From: Xanthomonas sontii
Lineage (GTDB): Bacteria > Pseudomonadota > Gammaproteobacteria > Xanthomonadales > Xanthomonadaceae
NCBI RefSeq assembly: GCF_040529055.1
Contig: NZ_CP132342.1
Location: 1,548,001-1,612,000, forward strand
Length of the DNA stretch: 64,000 nucleotides
Direction: 5' to 3'
Shown here: positions 9,138 through 18,886 of the stretch, in pieces
Layout: each line of letters begins with the position of its first letter
Position numbering within the stretch: position 1 is the stretch's first letter
Position numbers and translations under genes: made by a program
Notes under the pieces: generated by a model
What the model saw: only the letters and a program-made list of their open reading frames with translations
Told to the model about the DNA's origin: nothing
The model's database searches: none

Positions 9138-10853
9138 ATGCTGAAGACCCGCGCCTCCCGAGAGTTCTGGTTGTTGGCCATCCTGGCCGTGCTGGTGCTC
9201 GGCGCCGGCCTGGGCCTGCGCGATCCGCACCCGGCCGACGAGCCGCGTTTCGCACTGGTCGCCAAGCAGATGGTGGAGAGCGGCAACTGGCTGTTCCCGC
9301 ACCGCGGCAACGAGCTGTACTCGGACAAGCCGCCGATGCTGATGTGGCTGCAGGCCAGCTTCTACACGCTGTTCGGCAACTGGCGGGTGGCCTTCCTGCT
9401 GCCGTCGCTGCTGGCCGGGCTGGGCACGCTGGCCTGCGTCTACGACCTCGGCCGGCGCCTGTGGACGCGCCGCGTCGGCATGTACGCGGCCTACGCGCTG
9501 CTGTTCGCCTTCCACTTCACCTACCAGGCGAAGAAGGCGCAGATCGACCCGTTGGTGGTGTTCTTCATCACCCTGGCCAACTACGCGCTGCTGCGCCACC
9601 TGTTGCGCGGGCCGGACTGGCGGTTGTGGGCGCTGGGCTGGTTCGCCGCGGGGCTGGGCACCATCACCAAGGGCGTGGGCGTGCTGGCGCTGCTGATGCT
9701 GCTGCCGGCCGCGGCGGCGTCGCTGGCGCACTGGCGCGGGGTGCGGGTCGGCCTGCGCGATCCGCGCTTCTGGCTGGGGCCGCTGGCGTTCCTGGCGGCG
9801 GTGTCGATCTGGCTGGTGCCGATGGTCGCCACCGCGCTGTCGAGCAACGCCCCCGAGTACCGCGCCTACCTCAACGACATCCTGTTCCGGCAGACCGCCG
9901 GCCGTTACGCCAAGTCCTGGGACCACGCGCACGGGCCGCTGTACTTCTTCGGGGTGATGCCGAGCATGTGGCTGCCGGTGCTGCTGGCGCTGCCGTGGGC
10001 GATCCCCGCCTGGGCGCGGCGCCTGCGTCGGCGCGACGCGCGCTACCTGCTGCCGCTGGCCTGGTGGGCGCTGGTGGTGCTGTTCTTCTCGATCCCGACC
10101 GGCAAGCGCGACGTCTACGTGCTGCCGGCGCTGCCGATGCTATGCCTGGCGATGGGGCCGCTCATTCCAGGGCTGTTGCGCAAGCCCGGGGTCAAGCGCC
10201 TGCTGCTCGCGTTCACCGCGCTGCTGACGCTGGCGCTCGGCGGCGTGGGCGCGGCGATCCTGCTGGGGCACGGCTTCCGCGCGAAGATGATGGAAGACCG
10301 CGGCATCGATCTGGCGACCGTGCAGGTGCTGGCCTGGATCCTGCTGGCGATCGGCCTGTGGGGCGTGGCCAGCCTGGCCGCATTCGCGCGGCGCCGCCCG
10401 GAACTGGCGACGGTCTCGACCCTGACCATGGTCTGGGTGATGGCAGGCTTGTTGGTGTACCCGCTGATCAACATGTCCAGCTCGGCGCGCGGGGTGATGG
10501 AGTCGGTGGGGCGCCGCATCGGCCCGGAGGCCGAACTCGGCCTGGTCGCCTGGAAGGAGCAGAACCTGCTGATGGCCGACCGCCCGGCGACGACCTTCGG
10601 CTTCGTGGTGCCCTGGGACGAACAACTGCGCCGCGGCATCGCCTGGCAGGCGCAGGCGCCGCAGCGGCGCTGGCTGCTGGTGCAGGAGGCGGCGATGCTG
10701 GGCTGTGTGGACCGCAACGCCAGCACCCTGGCCGGCGTGTCCAACCGGCGCGACTGGTGGCTGGTCCCGGCCAGTGCGATACACGGCCACTGCGTGGTCA
10801 CCCAGGACGACCGCGACCGCCTGCGCGAGCAGGACAAGGACCGCTTCGAATGA
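9138..10853 (+). CDS. ArnT-like glycosyltransferase (GT83 family)
   Basis: A 571-residue polytopic inner-membrane protein with about 11-13 hydrophobic segments. The first periplasmic loop carries PHPADEPRFALVAKQM and YSDKPPMLMWLQ, the signature of the ArnT/PMT superfamily, which moves sugars from a polyprenyl phosphate to lipid A, LPS or protein; the Asp-Glu pair in this loop is the expected catalytic site. The donor and acceptor cannot be read from sequence, so aminoarabinose transfer should not be assumed. The start at 9138 lies 25 bp after rsmB. Four further glycan genes follow on the same strand. Confidence 0.85.
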   Translation: MLKTRASREFWLLAILAVLVLGAGLGLRDPHPADEPRFALVAKQMVESGNWLFPHRGNELYSDKPPMLMWLQASFYTLFGNWRVAFLLPSLLAGLGTLACVYDLGRRLWTRRVGMYAAYALLFAFHFTYQAKKAQIDPLVVFFITLANYALLRHLLRGPDWRLWALGWFAAGLGTITKGVGVLALLMLLPAAAASLAHWRGVRVGLRDPRFWLGPLAFLAAVSIWLVPMVATALSSNAPEYRAYLNDILFRQTAGRYAKSWDHAHGPLYFFGVMPSMWLPVLLALPWAIPAWARRLRRRDARYLLPLAWWALVVLFFSIPTGKRDVYVLPALPMLCLAMGPLIPGLLRKPGVKRLLLAFTALLTLALGGVGAAILLGHGFRAKMMEDRGIDLATVQVLAWILLAIGLWGVASLAAFARRRPELATVSTLTMVWVMAGLLVYPLINMSSSARGVMESVGRRIGPEAELGLVAWKEQNLLMADRPATTFGFVVPWDEQLRRGIAWQAQAPQRRWLLVQEAAMLGCVDRNASTLAGVSNRRDWWLVPASAIHGHCVVTQDDRDRLREQDKDRFE

Positions 10854-10923
10854 GCCGCCTCCGCGCGTTGCGGCGGCGTGGTGCCGCTGGCGCCCGGCGC
10901 GCTGCGCGGGCAGGGAGACGCGC

Positions 10924-11958
10924 GTGCCGCCACGCCTGATCCGGGTCATCAGCCGCGACAACGGCGGCGGCCTCAGCCGCGACCTGCAGGTGGTCGCCGA
11001 CCTGCTGCGCGAGACCGGCCGCTACCGCGTGGAGGTGCTGGGCTTCGGCACCGTGCGCATGGCCAATCGGCTGCGCGAACTGCGCCTGTTCCTGCGCAGC
11101 CTGCTGTTCGGGCGTGCCGACCTGCAGATCTTCCTGGAGCGGGTGTATCCGCGCTGCCTGGGCAGCGGCTTGCGCAATGCCCTGATCCCCAACCCGGAGT
11201 GGTTCCGGCACAAGTGGCTGCGCTGCCTGCCGCGCTTCGCCCAGGTGCTGTGCAAGACCCGCCAGGCCGAGCAGCGGTTCTCCACGATGGCGCCGACCGC
11301 CTTCATCGGCTTTTGCAGCGACGATTGCTACCGTCCTGAGGTCCCGCGCGAACGCGCCTGCCTGCATGTGGCCGGGCGCAGTTCGGCCAAGGGCACGGCG
11401 CTGCTGCTGCAGACCTGGGCGCGGCACCCCGAGTGGCCGCGGCTGACGGTGGTGCAGAGCGCGAAGAAGTCCCACCCGATCGAGGCCGAGAACATCGACT
11501 ACCTGACCGGCTACCTCGACCAGCAGGAACTGCGGCGGCTGCAGAACGCGCACCGCTTCCACCTTTGCCCCTCCGAGGTGGAGGGCTTCGGCCACTACAT
11601 CATGGAAGCGCTGAGCGTGGGCGCGGTGGTGATCACCACCAACGGCGCGCCGATGAACGAACTGGTGAGCGCCGAGCGCGGCGTGCTGATCGATCCGGTC
11701 GGCGAGGGGCCGGACAATTTCGGCGTGCGCTACCGGATCGAGGCCGCCGGCCTCGAGCAGGCGATGAGGCAGGCGCTGGCGCTGTCGCCGATGCAGTGCG
11801 ACGCCCTGGGCACGGCCGCGCGCGGCTTCTTCGAGACGCGCCGGCGCGAGTTCGGCGAGCGCCTGCGCGCGGCGGTGGCCGATCTGCTCGGGGAAACGCC
11901 GCCGCCCGCCGTGCCGGCCAGCCATGGCGCCGATCGCGAGCAGGTCAGGCCGGGTTAG
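10924..11958 (+). CDS. Glycosyltransferase, GT4-like
   Basis: A 344-residue cytoplasmic glycosyltransferase. The C-terminal half contains EGFGHYIMEALSVGAVVITT, the E-x7-E signature of retaining GT-B enzymes, followed by NGAPMNELV. The N terminus, PPRLIRVISRDNGGGLSRD, has the glycine-rich loop of the GT-B fold. No ATG fits; the GTG at 10924 immediately precedes the conserved start, and the open frame upstream is only readthrough of the preceding gene region. It probably acts on LPS core or a related surface glycan, judging by its neighbours. Confidence 0.78.
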   Translation: MPPRLIRVISRDNGGGLSRDLQVVADLLRETGRYRVEVLGFGTVRMANRLRELRLFLRSLLFGRADLQIFLERVYPRCLGSGLRNALIPNPEWFRHKWLRCLPRFAQVLCKTRQAEQRFSTMAPTAFIGFCSDDCYRPEVPRERACLHVAGRSSAKGTALLLQTWARHPEWPRLTVVQSAKKSHPIEAENIDYLTGYLDQQELRRLQNAHRFHLCPSEVEGFGHYIMEALSVGAVVITTNGAPMNELVSAERGVLIDPVGEGPDNFGVRYRIEAAGLEQAMRQALALSPMQCDALGTAARGFFETRRREFGERLRAAVADLLGETPPPAVPASHGADREQVRPG

Positions 11959-12012
11959 GGAAGCGCCCCGGATCATCGCCGACCACCCCCTCTCCACGGT
12001 CTTCCCTCCTTG

Positions 12013-13287
12013 ATGTCCCAGCCGATCGCGCCACGCCATGCCGTTTCCGCGTTCTCGCGCCAGTCCCTGGCCGAGCGCGGCGCGGCGCTCGCGCTGCTGT
12101 GCCTGCCGGCGCTGGTGATCAGCATCCCCAGCGGCCTGCTGCCGTTCGGCCTGCTGCTGCTGGCGACCAGCCTGCTGGCCCTGCCGCGGCTGCGCCAGGC
12201 GGTGGCGCCGATGCAGCCGTCGCTGCGCTGGCTGTGGATCCTGGCGGTGCTGGTGATCGGGCTGTCGTTGTGCTCGGTGCTGTACTTCGGCCAGCCGCTG
12301 AAGGACATCGACAACCGCACCCGCTTCCTGGTGCTGCCGTGGGCGGCGCTGTGGACCTACGCCCTGCGGCCGCCGCAGCGCCTGCTGTGGTGGGGCGCGC
12401 TGCTCGGCATCCTCGCCGCCCTGGTGCTGGCCAGCGTGCAGGTACTGCAGGGCCAGCCGCGTGCCGAGGGCTGGACCAACGCCATCGTGCTGGCCGACGT
12501 GGTGCTGATGCTGATGGTGCTGGCGGTGTTCTGCCGGCCGCGCGGGCAGTGGCCGTGGGCCGTGGCCGCGGTGGTGGCCGGCGGCATCGTCATCCTGCTC
12601 AGCGGCAGCCGCGGCGTGTGGCTGGGCGTGCTGTTGCTGCTGGTGGTCAGCGCACTGTGCCTGCGCTGGCGCGACAGCGCGACGCGGCTGATGATCCTGG
12701 GCGCGTGCACCGCGCTGGCGGCGGTGCTGGTACTGAGCGTGCCGGCGCTGACCAAGCAGACCCGCCTAGCCGAACTGCATCACGACGTGCAGCGCTACGA
12801 GCGCGGCGACAGCGATTCCTCGGCCGGCGCGCGCATCGAACGCCTGCAGGTGGCGGCGGCGACCTTCGTCGAACACCCCGTGGTCGGGGTCGGCGTGGGC
12901 CGCTTCGACAATGCCATGCTGCGCCTGCCGGACTGCCGCAAGGGCTTCGTCGAGCGCTGCCACCTGGGCCATGCGCACAACGACCTGGCCGAGTGGAGCG
13001 CGACCCAGGGCCTGCCCGGCACCGTGCTGATCCTGATGGTGTACGGCGTGCCGCTGTGGCTGCTGCTGCGCCTGTACCGGCGCCGGCCGCAGCCGCATTT
13101 CCACGGCGCGGCGGCAGCCGGGATCATGGTGGTGGCGGCCTACATCCTGTGCGGCATGACCCAGTCGATGTTCGCGCACCAGGTGAGCACCGGCTTCTAC
13201 GTGGCGCTGGTGGGCGTGTTGATCGGGCTGGCGGCGCGCGAGGCGGTGCCGGCACAGGGCGCTGAAGGCGCCGCGCGAAGCCGGTAG
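12013..13287 (+). CDS. O-antigen ligase/polymerase (Wzy_C family) protein
   Basis: A 424-residue polytopic membrane protein with a long hydrophobic N-terminal region, the Wzy_C segment LSGSRGVWLGVLLLLVV, and a large periplasmic loop starting RIERLQVAAATFVEHP and including GHAHNDLAEWSATQGLPG. The loop arginine and histidines are typical of WaaL, which joins O-antigen to lipid A-core, and of related O-oligosaccharyl ligases. WaaL and Wzy cannot be separated by sequence alone; its position within a core-like cluster favours a ligase. I chose the ATG at 12013 over the TTG one codon earlier. Confidence 0.8.
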   Translation: MSQPIAPRHAVSAFSRQSLAERGAALALLCLPALVISIPSGLLPFGLLLLATSLLALPRLRQAVAPMQPSLRWLWILAVLVIGLSLCSVLYFGQPLKDIDNRTRFLVLPWAALWTYALRPPQRLLWWGALLGILAALVLASVQVLQGQPRAEGWTNAIVLADVVLMLMVLAVFCRPRGQWPWAVAAVVAGGIVILLSGSRGVWLGVLLLLVVSALCLRWRDSATRLMILGACTALAAVLVLSVPALTKQTRLAELHHDVQRYERGDSDSSAGARIERLQVAAATFVEHPVVGVGVGRFDNAMLRLPDCRKGFVERCHLGHAHNDLAEWSATQGLPGTVLILMVYGVPLWLLLRLYRRRPQPHFHGAAAAGIMVVAAYILCGMTQSMFAHQVSTGFYVALVGVLIGLAAREAVPAQGAEGAARSR

Positions 13288-13369
13288 ACTGCCGATCCCG
13301 CATCGCCGGGCGGCGCGGCGCCTGGCGCCGACCGCCGGCACCGCGCCTGACTTCCGGATACCGCGCGCC

Positions 13370-14203
13370 ATGGCCGACGCTGCCGCCGCCACCCTGCCGC
13401 TGAGCCTGGTGGTGATGACCTACAACGAGGCCGCCAACATCGCGCGCTGCCTGGACAGCGTGCCGTTCGCCGCCGACAAGCTGGTGGTGGACTGCGGCAG
13501 CACCGACGACACCGTGGCGATCGCCCGCGCGCACGGCGCGCGCGTGGTCGAGCAGGCCTGGCTGGGCTTCGGCCCGCAGCGCAACTTCGCCTCCACCCAG
13601 GCCGCGCACGACTGGATCCTGGTGCTGGACGCGGACGAATTCCTGTCCGACGCGTTGCGCGCCGAATGCCAGGCGCGGCTGCCGCAACTGCTCGCCGAGG
13701 ACCGCGTGGACGCGGTGTGGCTGCGCCGCAGCACCTGGTACATGGGCGCGCCGATGCGCTGGTACAAACCGATGGTCGGCGAGCGCCTGGCGCGGCTGTA
13801 CCACCGCGGCCGCGCGCGCTGGAGCGATGCGCGGGTGCACGAATCGCTGCGCTTCGACGGCGCCAGCGCCACGTTCGCGCCGCCGTTCAACCACCTGCAC
13901 AACCCGACGCTGGTGCACAAGCAGCTCAAGGTGCTGCGCTACGCCGAACTCAAGGCGCTCGGCTGGCGCGACAAGCGCAAGCCGGTGAGAATGTGGCAGA
14001 GCCCGTTCGTGTTCGCCGGCGCCTTCCTCAAGGACTATCTGCTGCGGCTGGCCTTCCTCGACGGCTGGCGCGGCTTCGTGGTGGCGCAGACCGCGGCCAG
14101 CTACGCGCTGTACAAGCGCATGCGCTACTACGAGATGCAGATCAACCCGGCCTCGGTGGAGCAGGCACGGGCGCAACTGCAACGGCACGATCTGGAGCAC
14201 TGA
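13370..14203 (+). CDS. Glycosyltransferase family 2 (WaaE/KdtX-like)
   Basis: A 277-residue GT-A enzyme. It opens LPLSLVVMTYNEAANIARCL, has VVDCGSTDDTVAIARAHGARV, and the metal-binding DXD-type motif LVLDADEFLS. The order and the conserved YHRGRARWSDARVHESL match the WaaE/KdtX group, which adds a glucose to the LPS inner core. The length is normal for the family. The stop codon overlaps the next start (TGATG), so the two are translationally coupled. Confidence 0.85.
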   Translation: MADAAAATLPLSLVVMTYNEAANIARCLDSVPFAADKLVVDCGSTDDTVAIARAHGARVVEQAWLGFGPQRNFASTQAAHDWILVLDADEFLSDALRAECQARLPQLLAEDRVDAVWLRRSTWYMGAPMRWYKPMVGERLARLYHRGRARWSDARVHESLRFDGASATFAPPFNHLHNPTLVHKQLKVLRYAELKALGWRDKRKPVRMWQSPFVFAGAFLKDYLLRLAFLDGWRGFVVAQTAASYALYKRMRYYEMQINPASVEQARAQLQRHDLEH

Positions 14204-15240
14204 TGAGCAAGCACTATCTGCTGTACGGGTCCGAGCGCTATGCGCTGGCGATCCTGCGCCCGCTGCAGGCGGCGATCCGCGCGCGCGGCGACGAGGCGGC
14301 ATGGTTCTTCGACGGCCCCGGCGCCGAGGATCTGAGCGCCGACGAGCGCCATCTGGCGACGGTGGAAGAGGTGCTGGCGTGGAATCCGTACGCGGTGATC
14401 ACCTCCAGCAACGCGGTGCCGCATTTCTTCCCCGGGGTGAAGGTCGAGACCTTCCACGGCTTCGATGCCGGCAAGCCGCGGCACATCTACGTGCGCGGCT
14501 TCTTCGACCTGTACTGCACCACCGGCCCGCGCGACACCGCCGCGTTCGGCGCGCTGGCGCGCAAGCTCGGCCACTTCGCGGTCAAGGAGACCGGCTTCCC
14601 CAAGATCGACCCGTTCATGCGCGAGATCGGCGCGGAGCTGGCGCCGGTGCGGCAGCCGCCGGTGATCCTGTACCACTCCACGTTCTCGCCGTCGTGGAGC
14701 GCGGCCGGCATCCTCTACGACGAGGTCGCGCGGCTCTCGCGCAGCGGCGAATGGCGCTGGATCGTCACCTTCCATCCGAAGATGGACCCGGCGATGGTCG
14801 CCCGTTACCGCGCGCTGGAGAGCGAGTACCTGCACTTCGCCGACAACGACAACATCCTGGAGCTGTTCCCGCAGGTGGACATGATGTGCTCGGACACCTC
14901 GTCCGCGCTCAACGAGTTCCTGCTCACCTACAAGCCGGTGGTGACCTTCAAGAACCGGCGTCCGGGGCCGCAGTTGATCGACATCGACGATCCGGCGCAG
15001 TTCGAACCGGCGATCCGCCGCGCGCTGCAGCGGCCGCCGGAACTGATGGCGGCGATCCGCGAATTCGCCGATGGCCTGCATCCCTACCGCGACGGCCAGT
15101 CCAGCGAGCGCGTGCTGCAAGCGATCGACGAGTTCGTCGCCGAGGGTGCGCGCAACCCGCGGCGCAAGCCGCTGAACCTGTGGCGCAAGCTGAAGATCCG
15201 CCGCCGCATCGGCTACTGGGGACGCGGCGCGCGTCGCTGA
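14203..15240 (+). CDS. CDP-glycerol glycerophosphotransferase-like protein
   Basis: A 345-residue protein resembling the C-terminal GT-B half of CDP-glycerol:polyglycerol phosphate transferases. Family features are VILYHSTFSPSW, the nucleotide-binding WIVTFHPKMDP, and VDMMCSDTSSALNEFL followed by YKPVVTF. It lacks the long N-terminal region of teichoic acid polymerases. In a Gram-negative cell it would most plausibly add a phospho-glycerol (or similar) group to LPS core or another glycan. The role is inferred only from family and location. It is coupled to the preceding GT2 gene by a 1-nt overlap and is the last gene of the glycan block. Confidence 0.72.
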   Translation: MSKHYLLYGSERYALAILRPLQAAIRARGDEAAWFFDGPGAEDLSADERHLATVEEVLAWNPYAVITSSNAVPHFFPGVKVETFHGFDAGKPRHIYVRGFFDLYCTTGPRDTAAFGALARKLGHFAVKETGFPKIDPFMREIGAELAPVRQPPVILYHSTFSPSWSAAGILYDEVARLSRSGEWRWIVTFHPKMDPAMVARYRALESEYLHFADNDNILELFPQVDMMCSDTSSALNEFLLTYKPVVTFKNRRPGPQLIDIDDPAQFEPAIRRALQRPPELMAAIREFADGLHPYRDGQSSERVLQAIDEFVAEGARNPRRKPLNLWRKLKIRRRIGYWGRGARR

Positions 15241-15262
15241 CGCGCAGCGCCGCCGCGCGCGT

Positions 15263-16801
15263 TCACCAGCGCAGCCGTCGCTGCGCCAGCGCTGTGCCCA
15301 GTTGCTCGTACAGTGCCCGCGCCTGCGCGTCCGGCAGTAGCCGCATGCGCAGCGGCGGTTCGCCGTGGCGGGCGCCGGCGGTGTCCAGCCACAGGGTCGC
15401 GGTGCCGCAGCAGCGGTCCAGCGGCGAACGGCTCAGGTGCAGCGTCTGCAGCTTGTCCAGTTCGGCCAGCCGCCACCAGCGCCGCCACCAGCCGCCGCGC
15501 ACCGCCACGTAGCGCGCATCCAGCGCGTAGCCCATGCGCTGCGCCTGGCGCCAGGACTTGAACGCCGACCACGGCAGCCACAACAGCAGCAGCGCGGCCC
15601 AGGCGCCGAGGGTGGGCCACAGCCCCGCGCACAGCAGCGGCACCAGCAGCAGCGCCGGCAGCGACAGGCGCCACCAGTAGCGCGTGGCGATGCCGTGCCA
15701 GTGCGCCGGCGGCCAGGCGATCTGCGGCAGCAGCCGCTGCAGCAGCGCATCGCAGGCGGCCGGCGTGGCCAATGGCGCCAGTTCCGTCAGCGCGTGGTCG
15801 TGCCCGTGCCCGTGGTGCGACTGGATCACCGCCGTGTCGATGTGCAGGCTGCGCCGTCGCAGCAACCGCTGCAGCACGCTCTCGTGCAGGGTCCAGGCCT
15901 GGATCCGGCGCCGCGCCACGCTGCTGCGCAACCGCGTCAGCAGGCCGCGCTCCACGGTCAGCCGGCGCTCGCTCTCGCTCAGCCGGAAGCCGTGGTACTG
16001 CACCAGCGCCAGCCCCATCGACAAGGCGCGCATCAGCAGCAACAGCGTCGCCAGCATCATGGCGAAGGTCACCGCGCCCGCCATCCAGCCCAGTTGCAGG
16101 TGCGTGGCGTAGCCGAACAGTTGCCGCCCGTAGTGCTCGATCGCGTTGGAGATCATGCGCTCGGGGAACAGGTGGTAGGTGGCGCCGAACGCGGTGAGCA
16201 GCACCACCATGCCGCGGTTGGAGATCAGCCCCTGGCGCAGCACCTCGGTGGTGGGCAGCGCCAGCAGCAGTTCGCTGTCCGGCGCGGCAGCGGGTGCAGC
16301 GTCGGCATCGGTCGCGGCGATCGTGTCGGCGGCGGGTGCGCGGTGGCGGATCTGCTGTTCCAGCGCCAGCGCCTGGTCCAGCCGCAGCACCCGCATCTGC
16401 GCCTCGGGCTTGGTGCCGCCGGCCGACTCCAGCCGCACCTCGGCCACGCCGAACAGCCGATGCAGCAGCGACTGGTGCACCACCACGTTGTGGATGCGCG
16501 CGAACGGGATCTCGCGCAGGCTGCGTTCCAGCCAGCCGCTGCGGATGCTCAGGCTGTCGTGGCCGATGCGGTACTGGTAGGTGAGATAGCGCAGCAGCGA
16601 CACCGCCACCAGCCCGCTGCACACCGCCAGCATCACCAGGTGATCGGCGTGATCGCGGTGGCCGTCGCGGCTGCCGAACACCAGCAGCGCCAGCAACGGC
16701 AGCAGGAAGTGCCTGAGGTGCTGCAGCAGCACGAACAGCCACGACCACGGATGCAGGCGCCGCACCGGCGTGGTGTGTTCAGCGTCGGCCAGGCCGCTCA
16801 C
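15263..16801 (-). CDS. bPH2 (PF03703) membrane protein, YdbT-like
   Basis: A 512-residue membrane protein with three copies of the bacterial PH (bPH2) domain separated by paired transmembrane segments. Repeats are visible as YRIGHDSLSIRSGWLERS with IPFARIHNVVVHQS, then HGFRLSESERRLTVERGLL with RRRIQAWTLHES, then YALDARYVAVRGGWWRR. This is the layout of YdbT, which with a small partner YdbS confers resistance to some antimicrobials in Bacillus. The start is the GTG at 16801, which overlaps the stop of the preceding bPH2 gene (sequence CTGTGAGC); an ATG further upstream would run into that gene. Confidence 0.82.
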   Translation of the reverse strand: MSGLADAEHTTPVRRLHPWSWLFVLLQHLRHFLLPLLALLVFGSRDGHRDHADHLVMLAVCSGLVAVSLLRYLTYQYRIGHDSLSIRSGWLERSLREIPFARIHNVVVHQSLLHRLFGVAEVRLESAGGTKPEAQMRVLRLDQALALEQQIRHRAPAADTIAATDADAAPAAAPDSELLLALPTTEVLRQGLISNRGMVVLLTAFGATYHLFPERMISNAIEHYGRQLFGYATHLQLGWMAGAVTFAMMLATLLLLMRALSMGLALVQYHGFRLSESERRLTVERGLLTRLRSSVARRRIQAWTLHESVLQRLLRRRSLHIDTAVIQSHHGHGHDHALTELAPLATPAACDALLQRLLPQIAWPPAHWHGIATRYWWRLSLPALLLVPLLCAGLWPTLGAWAALLLLWLPWSAFKSWRQAQRMGYALDARYVAVRGGWWRRWWRLAELDKLQTLHLSRSPLDRCCGTATLWLDTAGARHGEPPLRMRLLPDAQARALYEQLGTALAQRRLRW

Positions 16802-17349
16802 AGCGCGTCGTCGTCGTGGTCGAGCTGGTGCGCCAGGCGCTCGCGCAGGCGTTCGGCGTCGGCCTGATCCAGACCGGGCACGGCGACCGCGGTATGGCGG
16901 GTGCCGGCGGTGTGCACGACCAGGGTGGCCAGGCGCAGGGCGCGTTCCAGCGGGCCGCGGCGCAGGTCCAGGTGCTGCACGCGCGAGATCGGGACGTGCG
17001 TCTCGCTCTGCCACAGGCGCCCGCGGAACACGTCCAGGCCCTGGGCATTCAGCCGCCAGCGGATGCGCCGGTGGCGGACGAAGCCGACCCAGGCGCCGCA
17101 CAGGCTGCCCACCGCCGCCGCCACCGCGCCCAGGGCCAGCGCATGCAGGCTGTGCAGGCTGAGGCCGACGATGCCGGCGGCGACCACCAGGCTCAGCCCG
17201 AGCATGCAGCCGCCGCCGAGCGCGGCCAGCCAGGCGCCGCGCAACGGCACCGGTTGCCAGTCGGCCGGCGGCCAGTCCGCGGGCGCCGGGGAGGCGGCGA
17301 AAGCGCTGGGCGCGGCGGGGGTGTCGTCCATGGGCGGCGGTGCGATCAC
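16798..17349 (-). CDS. bPH2 domain membrane protein, YdbS-like
   Basis: A 183-residue protein with a Pro/Ala-rich N terminus, two adjacent transmembrane segments (about residues 40-85) and one bPH2 domain (RLNAQGLDVFRGRLWQSE, then ISRVQHLDLRRGPLERAL). It pairs with the larger three-domain protein just downstream, with a 4-nt overlap, reproducing the ydbS-ydbT arrangement. The start could equally be the ATG at 17331, six codons in. Confidence 0.8.
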   Translation of the reverse strand: MIAPPPMDDTPAAPSAFAASPAPADWPPADWQPVPLRGAWLAALGGGCMLGLSLVVAAGIVGLSLHSLHALALGAVAAAVGSLCGAWVGFVRHRRIRWRLNAQGLDVFRGRLWQSETHVPISRVQHLDLRRGPLERALRLATLVVHTAGTRHTAVAVPGLDQADAERLRERLAHQLDHDDDAL

Positions 17350-17481
17350 GTCGGGGTCTCGGGGCGCGGGCGCGCGGCGTGGCCTGCGATCCTAACGCGG
17401 CGACGGCGGGCGTGCGCTGCCCGCCGCCCGGTTTCCGTCCCGATCCGCGCAGGCGGTGTGGGGCCGACCTGCGCCGGTGGT

Positions 17482-18606
17482 TCAGCGCGCCGCGCGCAGC
17501 AGCGCGTCCACGTCCAGCGCGTGGCCGGCGCGGGTGGCCTTGGTGCGCAGGTAGCCCTCGTTCTCGGCGGTGATGGTGCCGGTGACCGGGATGCGCTCGG
17601 TCACCTCGATGCCAGCCGCGCGCAGGCGCTCGGCCTTGTTCGGATTGTTGGTGAGCAGGCGCACGCGGCCGATGCCGAGCCCGCGCAGCATCGCCACGGC
17701 GCTGCCGTAGCGGCGCTCGTCGGCGCCGAAGCCCAGTTGCGCGTCGGCGTCGATGGTGTCCAGGCCGTCGTGCTGGTAGCCGTAGGCGCGCATCTTGGTG
17801 GCGATGCCGGTGCCGCGGCCTTCCTGGTCCAGGTACAGCAGCACGCCGCCGCCCAGCGCCTTGAGCTTGGCCAGGCCGTGCCGCAACTGGTCGCCGCAGT
17901 CGCACTTGAGCGAGCCGAACAGGTCGCCGGTGAGGCAGGAGGAATGCACGCGCACCGGGACCGGCGCGCTCAGGTCGGGCTGGCCGATCACGATCGCGAC
18001 CTGGTCGCGCTGCGCCACGCCGCCGCGGAACACCACGAATTCGCCGGGACCCAGGTCGCGCAGCGGCACCTGGGTGCGGGTGACCAGGGTGTAGCTGTCG
18101 GAGGCGGCGAGGGCGCAGCCGTGTTCCAGGTCGTCCAGGCGCAGCGACTGGCAGCCCTGGAAGGCGCTGCTGTCCGCGCCCAGGTCCGCCGCGACCATCG
18201 CCGGCAGCAGCAGGCCCAGGCGCGCGATCTCGGCGGCGCCGGCATCCAGCGCGTCGCCGGGCAGCCAGTGCGCGGGCACCGGGCCGTCGCGCAGGTAGGC
18301 CAGCGCCGCCAGCGCGTCGTAGGAGTGCCCGGCCAGGGCGATGCGCGCGCCCTGCGGCGCATCCAGGCCCAGCACTTGCGCCCGCGGCGGCGTCACGAAC
18401 AGGTAGTGCCGCTGCCCGGTGGCCTCGGCGAAACCGAGGTAGGACGGTTCGGTACTGCTGTCCAGCGCCATCACCGCGCGGGTGCGGCCGTTGCCGTCTT
18501 CGAGCAGGACCGGGCGCCCGGCACGCAACTCCGATGCCGCGCGTTCGCTGCGGATCGCGGCAGGATCGCCGAAGGCGTGCGCGGAAGGGGCGGTGGGGCT
18601 GGTCAT
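17482..18606 (-). CDS. ribA: GTP cyclohydrolase II
   Basis: A 374-residue enzyme for the first step of riboflavin synthesis. The C-terminal 200 residues are a complete GTP cyclohydrolase II domain: zinc ligands in SSCLTGDLFGSLKCDCGDQL, the active-site region YLDQEGRGTGIATKMRAY, and LLTNNPNKAERLRAAGI. The N-terminal 170 residues are poorly conserved and lack the usual DHBP synthase catalytic signature, so this is not a working RibBA fusion by inspection. I looked for an FMN riboswitch in the 280 bp upstream and saw none. Confidence 0.88.
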   Translation of the reverse strand: MTSPTAPSAHAFGDPAAIRSERAASELRAGRPVLLEDGNGRTRAVMALDSSTEPSYLGFAEATGQRHYLFVTPPRAQVLGLDAPQGARIALAGHSYDALAALAYLRDGPVPAHWLPGDALDAGAAEIARLGLLLPAMVAADLGADSSAFQGCQSLRLDDLEHGCALAASDSYTLVTRTQVPLRDLGPGEFVVFRGGVAQRDQVAIVIGQPDLSAPVPVRVHSSCLTGDLFGSLKCDCGDQLRHGLAKLKALGGGVLLYLDQEGRGTGIATKMRAYGYQHDGLDTIDADAQLGFGADERRYGSAVAMLRGLGIGRVRLLTNNPNKAERLRAAGIEVTERIPVTGTITAENEGYLRTKATRAGHALDVDALLRAAR

Positions 18607-18886
18607 GCACGACTCCAGATGGGGGATCGGCGGCGCCGCTTCAAGGCTGCCGCATCCGGTCGCGGCGGCACCGGCGCGGCGCCGGCAGGCGCATGGCGCC
18701 CGGCGCCATTGTCGCGCGCTTTGCCGGACGCGCCAGCCTGCAGGCGATGGAACGCACTGTGCCCGCTCGCGCGCGCCGCCGATGCAACCAAATCGGCGGC
18801 TGCGGCAACGCACCGGCGCTGGGTGGGTGTGCACGTGCCGCCGGTTGCTTGCTACTGTGCGGCACCGCGTCCGCTCCGGCCCCCGC

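Noticed and set aside
18607..18886. FMN riboswitch upstream of ribA
   Set aside because: I could not find the conserved FMN aptamer blocks in the region.
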